Below, piece after piece: positions 1-7,722 of a stretch of 64,000 bases of DNA. The stretch comes from JANLYQ01 sp031365725 (GTDB lineage: Bacteria > Actinomycetota > Actinomycetes > JACCUZ01): NCBI GenBank assembly GCA_031365725.1, contig JANLYQ010000072.1:29686-93685 (forward strand). The letters run 5' to 3'. The position numbers and the translations under genes were made by a program. Position 1 is the stretch's first letter, and every line of letters starts with the position of its first letter. The notes below the pieces were generated by a model, which worked only from the letters and a program-made list of their open reading frames with translations, was not told the origin of the DNA and did not search any database.

Positions 1-451
1 CGGCAAGGAGACCGTCACCGTGCAGCCTGGGGCGTCGTTCTTCGACTCGGCGGTGTCCTTCGGCATGATCCGCGGGGGGCACATCGACGCCGCGATCCTC
101 GGCGCCATGCAGGTCTCGGCTGCCGGTGACCTGGCCAACTGGATGATCCCCGGCAAGATGGTCAAGGGCATGGGTGGCGCGATGGACCTCGTCGCCGGCG
201 CCCGCCGCGTCATCGTGGTCATGGAGCACGTCGCCAAGGACGGCACCCACAAGGTCGTGGCCGAGTGCACGCTGCCTTACACCGGCCGGAGGGTCGTCGA
301 CCGCATCATCACCGACCTCGCGGTCATGGACGTGACCGGCGAAGGGCTGGTGCTGCGCGAGCTCGCCCCGGGCGTGACGGTCGGGGAGGTGCGTGCGGCG
401 ACGGGAGCCGAGCTCATCGTGGCGGGCGACCCGATCGGCATGGCGCTCTAG
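1..451 (+). CDS. scoB: 3-oxoacid CoA-transferase subunit B, 5' end missing
   Basis: The reading frame is already open at base 2, so the gene begins outside the window. The visible 150 residues match the C-terminal two thirds of the beta subunit of succinyl-CoA:3-ketoacid (or acetate:acetoacetyl) CoA-transferase: GGHIDAAILGAMQVS, ANWMIPGKMVKGMGGAMDLV and the ending with LRELAPGVTV. In this family the alpha and beta subunits together move CoA from succinyl-CoA to acetoacetate. The catalytic Glu of the beta subunit lies in the missing N-terminal part and cannot be checked. The GTG at 20 is internal, not the start. An HMG-CoA lyase at 50247-51164 would produce acetoacetate, its usual substrate. 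Confidence 0.93.
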   Translation, partial: GKETVTVQPGASFFDSAVSFGMIRGGHIDAAILGAMQVSAAGDLANWMIPGKMVKGMGGAMDLVAGARRVIVVMEHVAKDGTHKVVAECTLPYTGRRVVDRIITDLAVMDVTGEGLVLRELAPGVTVGEVRAATGAELIVAGDPIGMAL

Positions 452-1984
452 GTGATGGCCACGGCCACCGTGTCCCCAGGTGATGCGTCCCCGAGTGGCG
501 CTGCTCGGCCGTCGCGACCGCGTACGTTCCTGCCGGGTTTGCCGACCTGGGTGATCGCGCTCGGGGTCGTCCTCCTGCACCTGGTGGTGACGTTCCTCGT
601 GCGCCCGGCGCCGCGCTGGAACGACGGCATCTTCGTGCTCAACGACGCACGCAGCTTCCCGCACGTGCCGCTGGACCACCACGCGCTGCGGATCGGCACC
701 ATCCTGCCGACGAGGCTGTTCCTCGAGGTCTTCGGCTACGGGCAGGTCACCTACTACGCCTGGCCGTTCCTCACCGGGATCATGCTGGTGGTTGCCGTGC
801 TCGCGCTGGGCGCTGTGCTGTTCGACCGGTGGGTCGGCGCCGTGGCCGCGGTGCTGCTGGTCTTCCACCCGGTGCTCGTCGACACCGTGATCACCAACGG
901 CACCGAGCGCATGACGAGCTGGCAGCTGCTGCCCGACATCCCGTCGACCGCCTTTGTCACCACCGGTTTTGCGCTCATGATCGCTGCGACCCGGCGCGAG
1001 GGTCGGGCGGCCACGCGATGGTTCCTGCTGGCCGGGTTCTGCTTCGGCTGGGCCTATCTGGTACGTGAGCTGTCGGTGTTCTTCTACCCCCTGGTCGTCG
1101 CGGTGCTCGTCGTGTGGCGGGCGCGGATGGCGCGCTGGGTGCAGGTCGCGCTGCCGATGCTCGGCGCGCTGGTGCTCGAGATGGTGCTGGCGCAGTGGGC
1201 GCACGGCGACCCGTTGGCGCGGCTCAAGGTCGACGGCGAGCACGGCAGCGCCCCGCTGTCACCGATCACCCGGCTCGACGCCCTGCTGCGGTTCCCGCGC
1301 ATCGTCGAGGTCTATCCGCAGACGCTGCTGGTGCTGACCTCGTTCGTGCTCATGGTGCTCGGCGCACTCGTGGTGCGACGGCGCGAGCACGTGCTGCTGC
1401 TCGGTTGGTTCCTGGTGATCTGGGTGCCGCTGACGCTGGTGTCGGGACTGCTCGACCCGGGCTTCATCCGCATCAACGCCTCACTCATGCGCTACTGGGT
1501 GCCGGTGCTCCCCGCGCTGGTGATCGGCTCGACCGCCTTCGTGGCGTGGCTGCTGGTGCACCTGCGGCGTCGGCTGTCCGGGCTCGGGGTGGGCGTCACC
1601 GTGGCCGTAGCGGTCCTGGCTGTCCTGGTGGCCGCCGTACCGCTGCGGGGGCTGATCCTCGACAACCCGCGCGACCACTCCTGGAACGCTGTGCGCGCCT
1701 GGCTGCACACCCATGACGCGATGGTGTCGACGATCATCACCGACGACCGCGACGCCCTGGTGCTCGGCATCTTCAGCCGCGAGCCGGTCGGGGGCGGGCT
1801 GGTCGTGCACGCGAAGGTCCGCAAGGTCGGGCACGGGCTCACGGCGGCCCCGGTCGGCACCGGGGCGCCCGGCACCTACCTGGTCTGGACACCCGGCCTG
1901 TCCCGGCACGCGCCGAGGTCCTTCGACGGGTGGCGGCTGCTGCTGCGCGAGCCCCAGCTCCGCATCTACGGCCCGGCCCGGTAG
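452..1984 (+). CDS. Multi-pass membrane protein, GT-C glycosyltransferase-like
   Basis: About 510 residues with a short cytoplasmic N-terminus and some ten hydrophobic segments spread over residues 25-400, followed by a soluble tail of about 110 residues. An acidic stretch after the first membrane segment (RWNDGIFVLNDAR) resembles the first periplasmic loop of GT39/ArnT-type enzymes that use polyprenyl-phosphate sugars. The start is GTG at 452, directly after the TAG of the CoA-transferase gene, or ATG at 455. It converges on the GT4 gene at 2006. The assignment to GT-C rests on topology and loop character, not on a diagnostic motif, so substrate and activity are unknown. It may contribute to the neighbouring polymer locus. 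Confidence 0.6.
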   Translation: MMATATVSPGDASPSGAARPSRPRTFLPGLPTWVIALGVVLLHLVVTFLVRPAPRWNDGIFVLNDARSFPHVPLDHHALRIGTILPTRLFLEVFGYGQVTYYAWPFLTGIMLVVAVLALGAVLFDRWVGAVAAVLLVFHPVLVDTVITNGTERMTSWQLLPDIPSTAFVTTGFALMIAATRREGRAATRWFLLAGFCFGWAYLVRELSVFFYPLVVAVLVVWRARMARWVQVALPMLGALVLEMVLAQWAHGDPLARLKVDGEHGSAPLSPITRLDALLRFPRIVEVYPQTLLVLTSFVLMVLGALVVRRREHVLLLGWFLVIWVPLTLVSGLLDPGFIRINASLMRYWVPVLPALVIGSTAFVAWLLVHLRRRLSGLGVGVTVAVAVLAVLVAAVPLRGLILDNPRDHSWNAVRAWLHTHDAMVSTIITDDRDALVLGIFSREPVGGGLVVHAKVRKVGHGLTAAPVGTGAPGTYLVWTPGLSRHAPRSFDGWRLLLREPQLRIYGPAR

Positions 1985-2005
1985 GCGCTGCCTCAGGTAT
2001 CCGAG

Positions 2006-3160
2006 CTACCGGTCGACGAGGTCGAAGGTGGCTTCCCACCGGGCCAGGATCTCGTCCGCGGCAAAACGCCGGACACTCTGCCGCGCCGCAGCACCGAAGC
2101 GCCGACGAAGGTCCGCGTCACCCATCAGCCGGGACAGTCCGGCCGCCAGGGCCTCGACGTTGCGCGGTGGCACGACCAGCCCGTCCACCCCGTCGGTCAC
2201 GATCTCTCGCACACCAGGTGCGCAGTCGAAAGCGACGCAGGCGAGACCGCACGCCATGCCTTCGGCCAACGCCATCGGCAGGCCCTCGTGGATGGAGGAC
2301 AGCGCGAACACCGAGGACGCCAGCAGCTCGGTCTCGATGTCGCCGGCGAGACCGGGCAGCAGCACCCTGGCTTCGAGCCCGGCGGCCGTCACCTGCTTGC
2401 CCAGGTCGGCCTTCAGCGGACCGCTCCCCCAGATCGTCAGCGTCCAGTCCGGATGCTGGCCGGCGACGAGCCCGAAGGCAGTGATCAGCCGGTCGTAGCC
2501 CTTCTCCGGCGCGAGCCGGCCGGCCGCGACGACCACCTTCGTGGTCTGGTCGCTGGCCGCCTCGGGATAGTAGGACAGCGAGTTGGGCATCACGCCGACG
2601 TTGTTGAAGCCCTCGAGCTCGAACCGCGCCGCATCGTGCTCGGTCAGCAGCAGCATGAGGTCGACATCGCGGTAGAACCTCTGCACCCGCTCCCACCGGC
2701 TCGACGCCAGCGTCGCATCGAAGGACTCGTGGCTCATGCCGATCACGTGCAGGTGACCGGTGCGGGCCGGGGCCACCCAGTTCATCGAGTGGATCTGCAT
2801 CACCACCACGACACCCTCGTCGACCACGTCGAACAACGACGAGAGCCTCTCTACCGCCGTACGGCGGGCAGCGTGGTGTCGCTCGCGGGCGGCACGGACG
2901 CGGGGGTCGACCCCGGCCAGCAGACCGCCGGTCTTCGGGGGCGGCGGGGGCTCGGCCTCCTCGTTGAGCACCAGCCACCGGTAGGGCCGGGTGCCGTAGT
3001 CGTGCGCCTCGACCGCGTGCTGGATGCCGACCACGGTGACCCGGTGGCCGCGCTCGTGCAGCATCGTGGCGAGGTTGTGCGTGACGCGCTGCACCCCGCC
3101 GAGCTCGTCGATGTTGTTGGCAACCAGGAAGATGTCCCGCGGGGTCTCGGTGGGCGTCAC
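2006..3160 (-). CDS. GT4-family glycosyltransferase
   Basis: A GT-B fold enzyme of 384 residues. The N-terminal half has the acceptor-domain signature NNIDELGGVQRVTHNLA. The C-terminal half carries GRLAPEKGYDRLI, the WGSGPL turn, and SIHEGLPMALAEGMACG, the family's E-x7-E nucleotide-sugar site, followed by GVREIVTDGVDGLVV. It should transfer a sugar with retention of configuration in the cytoplasm. The start is GTG at 3160, giving a 4-nt GTGA overlap with the stop of the upstream GT2-TagF gene; the longer open frame upstream is only a shadow of that gene. It is the last gene of the minus-strand polymer locus, so it probably decorates or extends the same polymer. Donor and acceptor cannot be read from the sequence. 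Confidence 0.9.
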   Translation of the reverse strand: MTPTETPRDIFLVANNIDELGGVQRVTHNLATMLHERGHRVTVVGIQHAVEAHDYGTRPYRWLVLNEEAEPPPPPKTGGLLAGVDPRVRAARERHHAARRTAVERLSSLFDVVDEGVVVVMQIHSMNWVAPARTGHLHVIGMSHESFDATLASSRWERVQRFYRDVDLMLLLTEHDAARFELEGFNNVGVMPNSLSYYPEAASDQTTKVVVAAGRLAPEKGYDRLITAFGLVAGQHPDWTLTIWGSGPLKADLGKQVTAAGLEARVLLPGLAGDIETELLASSVFALSSIHEGLPMALAEGMACGLACVAFDCAPGVREIVTDGVDGLVVPPRNVEALAAGLSRLMGDADLRRRFGAAARQSVRRFAADEILARWEATFDLVDR

Positions 3161-6012
3161 GACCGCTGCCCCGGCCGGGCCGCGAGACCGCGCGCGAAGA
3201 ACCGATCCACGACGTCCTGGGCGGCCGCGCCCGTCTCGAACTCGCAGAACCGCTGCTGGAAGTCGGCGTAGCGATCGGCCCACTGCTCCGGCCGCTCCTG
3301 CACCTCGCGCAGCGCCTCGATCAATCCTGCGGTGTCTTCGACCACTGGGCCCGGCGCGATGTCGGGCAGGTCGAGATAGGTGCCACGCTCGTCGCGGACG
3401 TAGTCCTCGTAGTCGTAGGTGTAGAACACCATCGGCTTGCCCGTGTTGGCGAAGTCGAACATCACCGAGGAATAGTCGGTCACCAGGACGTCCGCGACGA
3501 GCATCAGCTCGGTCACGTCGTGCACCAGCGACACGTCGGCGACGAACGGGTCGTAGCGCGCCGACAGCTTGTAGCGGTCGAGGTAGTGGGTGCGCAGCAT
3601 GAGGAACGAGTCATCGCCGAGCGAACGGCGCATGAGCTCGAGGTCCATCGGCAGGTCGTACTCCTTCTGCAGCCGACGGGCCCGGTCCCGGAAGGTCGGG
3701 CAGTACAGCACCAGCCGCCGGTCGGTCGGTAGCTGTAGCTGCTGCTTCTTGGCCAGCACCCAAGCCGGGTCTGCGCCGCGCACCAGGAAATCGTTGCGGG
3801 GCAAGCCTCTACGCACCAGCTCGCCCTCGTAGCCGTAAGACGTCACGAAGGTCTCGACGAAGTACTCGCTCGGCACCAGCAACGCGCTCCAGCGCCGCAT
3901 CATCGTCTTGTGCTGCTTTCGCACCGATGCTGAGGCCCGCTCCAGCGCCGGCGAGTCGAAGCCCATCCGCTTGAGCGGAGTGCCGTGCCAGGTCTGGACG
4001 TAGGTCGTCTCACGACGCCGGTTGAACATCCGCGGCAGTCCCTGGTTGTCCACCCAGAACTCCGCTCGCGCCAGGTCGTAGAGGTAGCGCCAGCTCTCGC
4101 GCTTGACCAGACGGGCACCCTCGGGAAAGCCGCGCTTGCTGCGGGCGTAGGACCACACCGGCTGAAGGCCCAGCCGGTCCAACCCGGTAGCCACCGCCGC
4201 CTCGTAGATGTAGCGCGGGCTGTCGCTGTACTGCAGGCCCATGTGCGACTCGAACACGGCGAGACCGGGCGTGACCGGCAGCTTGCGGAACAGCCGGTAG
4301 GCCTGCTTCTTCAAGGTCGGGTTGTTGCCGATCGCGCGCTTGGACCGCCAGCGGACCGAGTTGGTGACCCGCCCCGCCAGCAACGCCGCCTGCGCGTCAG
4401 CCTCGGTGCCTCCGACGTCGGGCAGCTGACGGAACGCCAGGTTGAGCCGGACCGTGGCGAAAGCCTCGACCTGACCGCGGGCCGCACCACCGAGGCGGGC
4501 GCGCACGGTGATGGGTCGTCCCGTGATGGCGGTCGGGTCCACCGACACCGGGCTGATGTTGACCTCCTCGCCGTTGCGGATGCGCATTGCGACATCCCAC
4601 ACCGGGTGCAGCTGGTCGAGGCGGCCGAGCGCCGCGTCCAGGTCGATCACGGTGCGGTAGTGCAGCCGCTTGCCCTCGATCCACCAGTCGCGCACGGGCT
4701 TGGCCCGGTGCGGACCGGTCCGGGCCCGGTTGTTCAGCTCGATGGAGAGCTCGAGGTCGTCACCCGGCGTGATCCGGCCGAGCGGGATGACCACCTGGCC
4801 CTGGATGCGCACGGTGGACCCGACGAGCTCGCCGGCGGTGATGAGGTTGTGCAGGACCAGCCGGCTGAACGGCAGCCGGTGGAACCCCATCTCGGTAACG
4901 TCCATGACGGCACGGTCGTGCTCGGTGTCGAGGTACTTGTCCGACCAGAACACCCGTCCGTCCCGCTCGACGAGGTCGGTCGAGAGCGCGAAGCCGTGCC
5001 GCAGGTAGTCGACTGTCTTGAGGGTCTCTTCCACGTCGCGACGTCTGATCATGGCGACACAGATCCGCTCGACCGGATACACGAGGTCGAGGGTCTTCTC
5101 GCTGATGGTCTCGAGGTAGTCCGCCGCAAGGTCCATGAACTTGCGCTGGTAGTCCTCGTCGCGCTCGGGCAGGTCCGACAGATAGAGCTTGAGGTCGTGC
5201 CGGATGAACTTGAAGTCCTTGTGCACCTTCAGATCGCCCGACCCGTGCTCACGCAGGAAGTCATCCATCATCCGGTGCACGGCGATGCGGTCGCGGAAGT
5301 TCTCGAACTCGTGCCGACGCTGGGTGATCGACGCCGCGTCTGCGTCCTCCACCACCCGCCAGTAGTAGATGACGTTGGGCACGACCGCGATCACCTTGGC
5401 CTGGCAGTAGACCTTGGTGGAGAACAGCGAGTCCTCGTAGTGAATGCCTTCGGGGAAGGTGATGCCGTTCTCGCGCAGGAAGTCACGCCGGTAGATCTTG
5501 TTGGTCGACAGCGGGTCGAAGAAGAGCAACGGGTTCTCGCGGATGCCGTTGTAGGTCACCCGCCGGGTGAACAGCTCCTTGACCCAGCCGGTCTCCCGGT
5601 CCCGGGTGAGGTTGACCCGCACCACCTGACCAGCCACCACGTCCGCGCCGGTGCGCTCGGCCGCGAGCAGCATGTTCTTGCAGGCGTGCCGCTCGAACAC
5701 GTCGTCGCTGTCGAGGAACATCACGTAGGGCGCCCGCGCGTGCTCGAGCCCGACGTTACGTGGCCGGCTGCAGCCACCACTGTTGCTCGGCAGCTGTACG
5801 ACGGTCAGCCGGGCATCCTCGCGTGCCATGGCCTCGGCCACCGCGACCGAGTCGTCGGAGGAAGCGTCGTCGACCACCACCACCTCGAGGTTGCGCAGCG
5901 ACTGGTCCAGCACCGAACGGATGGCCGAGGGCAGGTTGGCGCTGTCGTTGTAGCCGATCAGCACCACCGTGACGTCGGGGGTCGCTCGGGCGGGGATGGG
6001 CCGGGTGGGCAT
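3157..6012 (-). CDS. Two-domain GT2 / CDP-glycerol glycerophosphotransferase (TagF-like)
   Basis: A protein of 951 residues. Residues 1 to about 230 form a GT2 domain: TVVLIGYNDSANL, VVVDDASSDDS and the DxD-type FLDSDD. The middle (about 240-600) has no motif I recognise. The last 290 residues are a CDP-glycerol:polyglycerophosphate transferase domain with QTWHGTPLK near 675, LRTHYL, and TDYSSVMFDFA near 845; the two His correspond to the catalytic pair known in TagF. It would polymerise or transfer polyol-phosphate units at the inner membrane face. The start is ATG at 6012, preceded by AGAGG at a spacing of 8; a GTG at 6021 is possible but lacks such a site. Fusion of a GT2 with TagF is known for polymer synthases; the exact polyol is inferred only. 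Confidence 0.88.
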   Translation of the reverse strand: MPTRPIPARATPDVTVVLIGYNDSANLPSAIRSVLDQSLRNLEVVVVDDASSDDSVAVAEAMAREDARLTVVQLPSNSGGCSRPRNVGLEHARAPYVMFLDSDDVFERHACKNMLLAAERTGADVVAGQVVRVNLTRDRETGWVKELFTRRVTYNGIRENPLLFFDPLSTNKIYRRDFLRENGITFPEGIHYEDSLFSTKVYCQAKVIAVVPNVIYYWRVVEDADAASITQRRHEFENFRDRIAVHRMMDDFLREHGSGDLKVHKDFKFIRHDLKLYLSDLPERDEDYQRKFMDLAADYLETISEKTLDLVYPVERICVAMIRRRDVEETLKTVDYLRHGFALSTDLVERDGRVFWSDKYLDTEHDRAVMDVTEMGFHRLPFSRLVLHNLITAGELVGSTVRIQGQVVIPLGRITPGDDLELSIELNNRARTGPHRAKPVRDWWIEGKRLHYRTVIDLDAALGRLDQLHPVWDVAMRIRNGEEVNISPVSVDPTAITGRPITVRARLGGAARGQVEAFATVRLNLAFRQLPDVGGTEADAQAALLAGRVTNSVRWRSKRAIGNNPTLKKQAYRLFRKLPVTPGLAVFESHMGLQYSDSPRYIYEAAVATGLDRLGLQPVWSYARSKRGFPEGARLVKRESWRYLYDLARAEFWVDNQGLPRMFNRRRETTYVQTWHGTPLKRMGFDSPALERASASVRKQHKTMMRRWSALLVPSEYFVETFVTSYGYEGELVRRGLPRNDFLVRGADPAWVLAKKQQLQLPTDRRLVLYCPTFRDRARRLQKEYDLPMDLELMRRSLGDDSFLMLRTHYLDRYKLSARYDPFVADVSLVHDVTELMLVADVLVTDYSSVMFDFANTGKPMVFYTYDYEDYVRDERGTYLDLPDIAPGPVVEDTAGLIEALREVQERPEQWADRYADFQQRFCEFETGAAAQDVVDRFFARGLAARPGQRS

Positions 6013-6073
6013 GTGCACCACCTCTCATGTGTCGTCGGGTGAGTGGCATCGGGTGAGGTGAGTCGGGTGTCCC

Positions 6074-6943
6074 TCACACCACCGGCGGTCGTCCCGCCAG
6101 CGTGAGCCGCCAGACCGTCGACCAGCGCATGACCCGCCGCGGTCCGGCGCCCGGCCCGAAGCCCTCGCGGAAGCCGGCGAACCACTCCCGCAGCAGCCGC
6201 GGCGAGCGCAGCCGGGCGACGGACACCAGCGTCCAGGTCGTCAGGTACATGACGATCAGCGGCGCAGGGAGGTTCCGGCGGGCCACCCAGACGCGGTTGC
6301 GCGCGTTGTTGCGGAGGTAGGCCGCGTGCCGGGCCGGTGAGGTGGCCGGATGGTTCATCACCACGTCCGGGGCGTACCAGGTGGTGAAGTCCTCGTCCCA
6401 GATCCGCCAGACGAGCTCGATGCCCTCGTGGCCGTAGAAGAAGTGCCCCGGCCAGCCACCGACCCGGTGGAACAGCTCGGCCCGCACGACGAACGTGCCC
6501 TCCCAGATCCAGCCCACCACTCCTGCCCGCAGCGGGTCACGGCCACCGGGTCGCGGAACCCACCGCGAGGGCGAGGGCGCCCCCCCGGGGTCGACCGGAC
6601 GCGGCTGCACGGCACCCACCTCGGGCTGCCGCTCCAGCACTGCACAGAGCCGCGAGAGCACGTCGGTGGTCGGGAGGTAGGCATCATCGTCGTAGAAGAA
6701 GAGCACGTCGCCGCGCGCCTCGGCGGCCCCGACGTTGCGCCCCTCGGGGATGCCGACGTTCTCGGGCAGGTGAACGCTGCGCACGCCCGCCGGCAGGCCC
6801 ACCGGCTCCCACCCGTTGCCCACGACCACCACGTCGAGGTCGACGTCCTCCTGCGCCAACAACGAGGCCAGTGCCCGCGGGAACTCCCGCGGCCGGGTGC
6901 CCATGCTCAGCACCACGGCGCCGACCCGGGGACGAGTGCTCAT
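6074..6943 (-). CDS. GT2-family glycosyltransferase
   Basis: A GT-A fold protein of 289 residues: GAVVLSMGTRPREFPRAL at the nucleotide-binding N-terminus, PENVGIPEGRNVG, the metal-binding FFYDDDAYL, and a C-terminal acceptor half with GHEGIELVWRIWDEDF (the ED-type motif of inverting GT2 enzymes). The last 80 residues are amphipathic and may touch the membrane. ATG at 6943 overlaps the stop of the upstream CDP-alcohol phosphotransferase gene (ATGA), so the two are translationally coupled. A 61-nt spacer separates it from the GT2-TagF gene. Membership of the minus-strand polymer locus suggests a role in building its repeat unit. Confidence 0.9.
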   Translation of the reverse strand: MSTRPRVGAVVLSMGTRPREFPRALASLLAQEDVDLDVVVVGNGWEPVGLPAGVRSVHLPENVGIPEGRNVGAAEARGDVLFFYDDDAYLPTTDVLSRLCAVLERQPEVGAVQPRPVDPGGAPSPSRWVPRPGGRDPLRAGVVGWIWEGTFVVRAELFHRVGGWPGHFFYGHEGIELVWRIWDEDFTTWYAPDVVMNHPATSPARHAAYLRNNARNRVWVARRNLPAPLIVMYLTTWTLVSVARLRSPRLLREWFAGFREGFGPGAGPRRVMRWSTVWRLTLAGRPPVV

Positions 6944-7722
6944 CGCAGCCGGCTCGAGGTGAGGATCGCCGCGAGGTGACCGGTGACGGTGACGACAGCG
7001 ACCGGCAGGAGGACCAGCACGACCACCCGCGTGACCTCCACACCGCCACCGGTGAGCACGTCACCGATCGCCGCGACGAACGCCAGCAACGTCATCTCGA
7101 TCGAGTGGAACACCCGGTGGAACGGCAGGTACCGTGCGAGCGAGCGCAGCCGACGCAGCAGCGACACCTGGGGTGTTGCCTCGCCGGCGTTGTCCTCGAG
7201 CTTCATCAGGCCGCTGGCGGTCCGCGCCAGGTGCACCCCGTCGTTGAGCGACTTGTTGACCAGCACCAGCACCGCGAGCACCGCGCCCAGCGTCGTCCAG
7301 CCGCCGATGGACCGGACACCCCCGTCAGCTCGTACACCGAGGGCCAGCGGGATCGCGCTCTCGGCGACCGTGTGGCCGAGCTTGTCGAGGAAGAACCCGG
7401 CCGGGGAGAAGGTCTGCCGCCACCGCGCCACCTCACCGTCGCAGCAGTCCCACAGCATCTGCAGCTGGCCGAGCAGCATCGCGAGGACGGCACCGGCAAG
7501 GCCCGGCACCAGCAGCGCGGCGCCGGCCGCCGCGCCCGTGAGGATCATCAGCACGGTCACCGCATTGGCGGTGAGCGCGGTGCCGATCAGCACGCGGGTG
7601 AGGTACGGCGACAGCCGGCGCTGGTAGAGGTCGGCCGTCCAGTGCTCGGAGTTGCGTCGGCCCCGGATCGCGGGGGGCTGGGTCACCGCGCGCAGCTCGG
7701 CGATGGTGGGCCGCTCAGCCAC
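6940..7722 (-). CDS. CDP-alcohol phosphotransferase family protein with altered motif
   Basis: A membrane protein of about 260 residues with several hydrophobic segments. It carries the CDP-alcohol phosphotransferase signature at residues 92-117: D92-CC-D95-G-EV-A99-R100, then G109 and D113. The last aspartate of the consensus, thought to act as base, is His at position 117. Family members move a phospho-alcohol from a CDP carrier onto a hydroxyl acceptor in the membrane. GTG at 7722 overlaps the upstream stop by 8 nt; GTG at 7749 would add nine residues but has no ribosome site, so the start is uncertain. Its neighbour 7715-9589 has the intact signature, so the two may be a pair with divided roles. 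Confidence 0.85.
   Translation of the reverse strand: MAERPTIAELRAVTQPPAIRGRRNSEHWTADLYQRRLSPYLTRVLIGTALTANAVTVLMILTGAAAGAALLVPGLAGAVLAMLLGQLQMLWDCCDGEVARWRQTFSPAGFFLDKLGHTVAESAIPLALGVRADGGVRSIGGWTTLGAVLAVLVLVNKSLNDGVHLARTASGLMKLEDNAGEATPQVSLLRRLRSLARYLPFHRVFHSIEMTLLAFVAAIGDVLTGGGVEVTRVVVLVLLPVAVVTVTGHLAAILTSSRLR

Noticed and set aside
3985..6042. A 685-codon open frame on the plus strand opposite the GT2-TagF gene, and similar long frames at 7652-9679, 10365-11228, 46849-48432 and 48875-50371
   Set aside because: They mirror real genes with recognisable domains on the other strand, are rich in Arg, His, Gln and Asp/Val shadows, and have no family motif. High GC makes antisense frames stay open.
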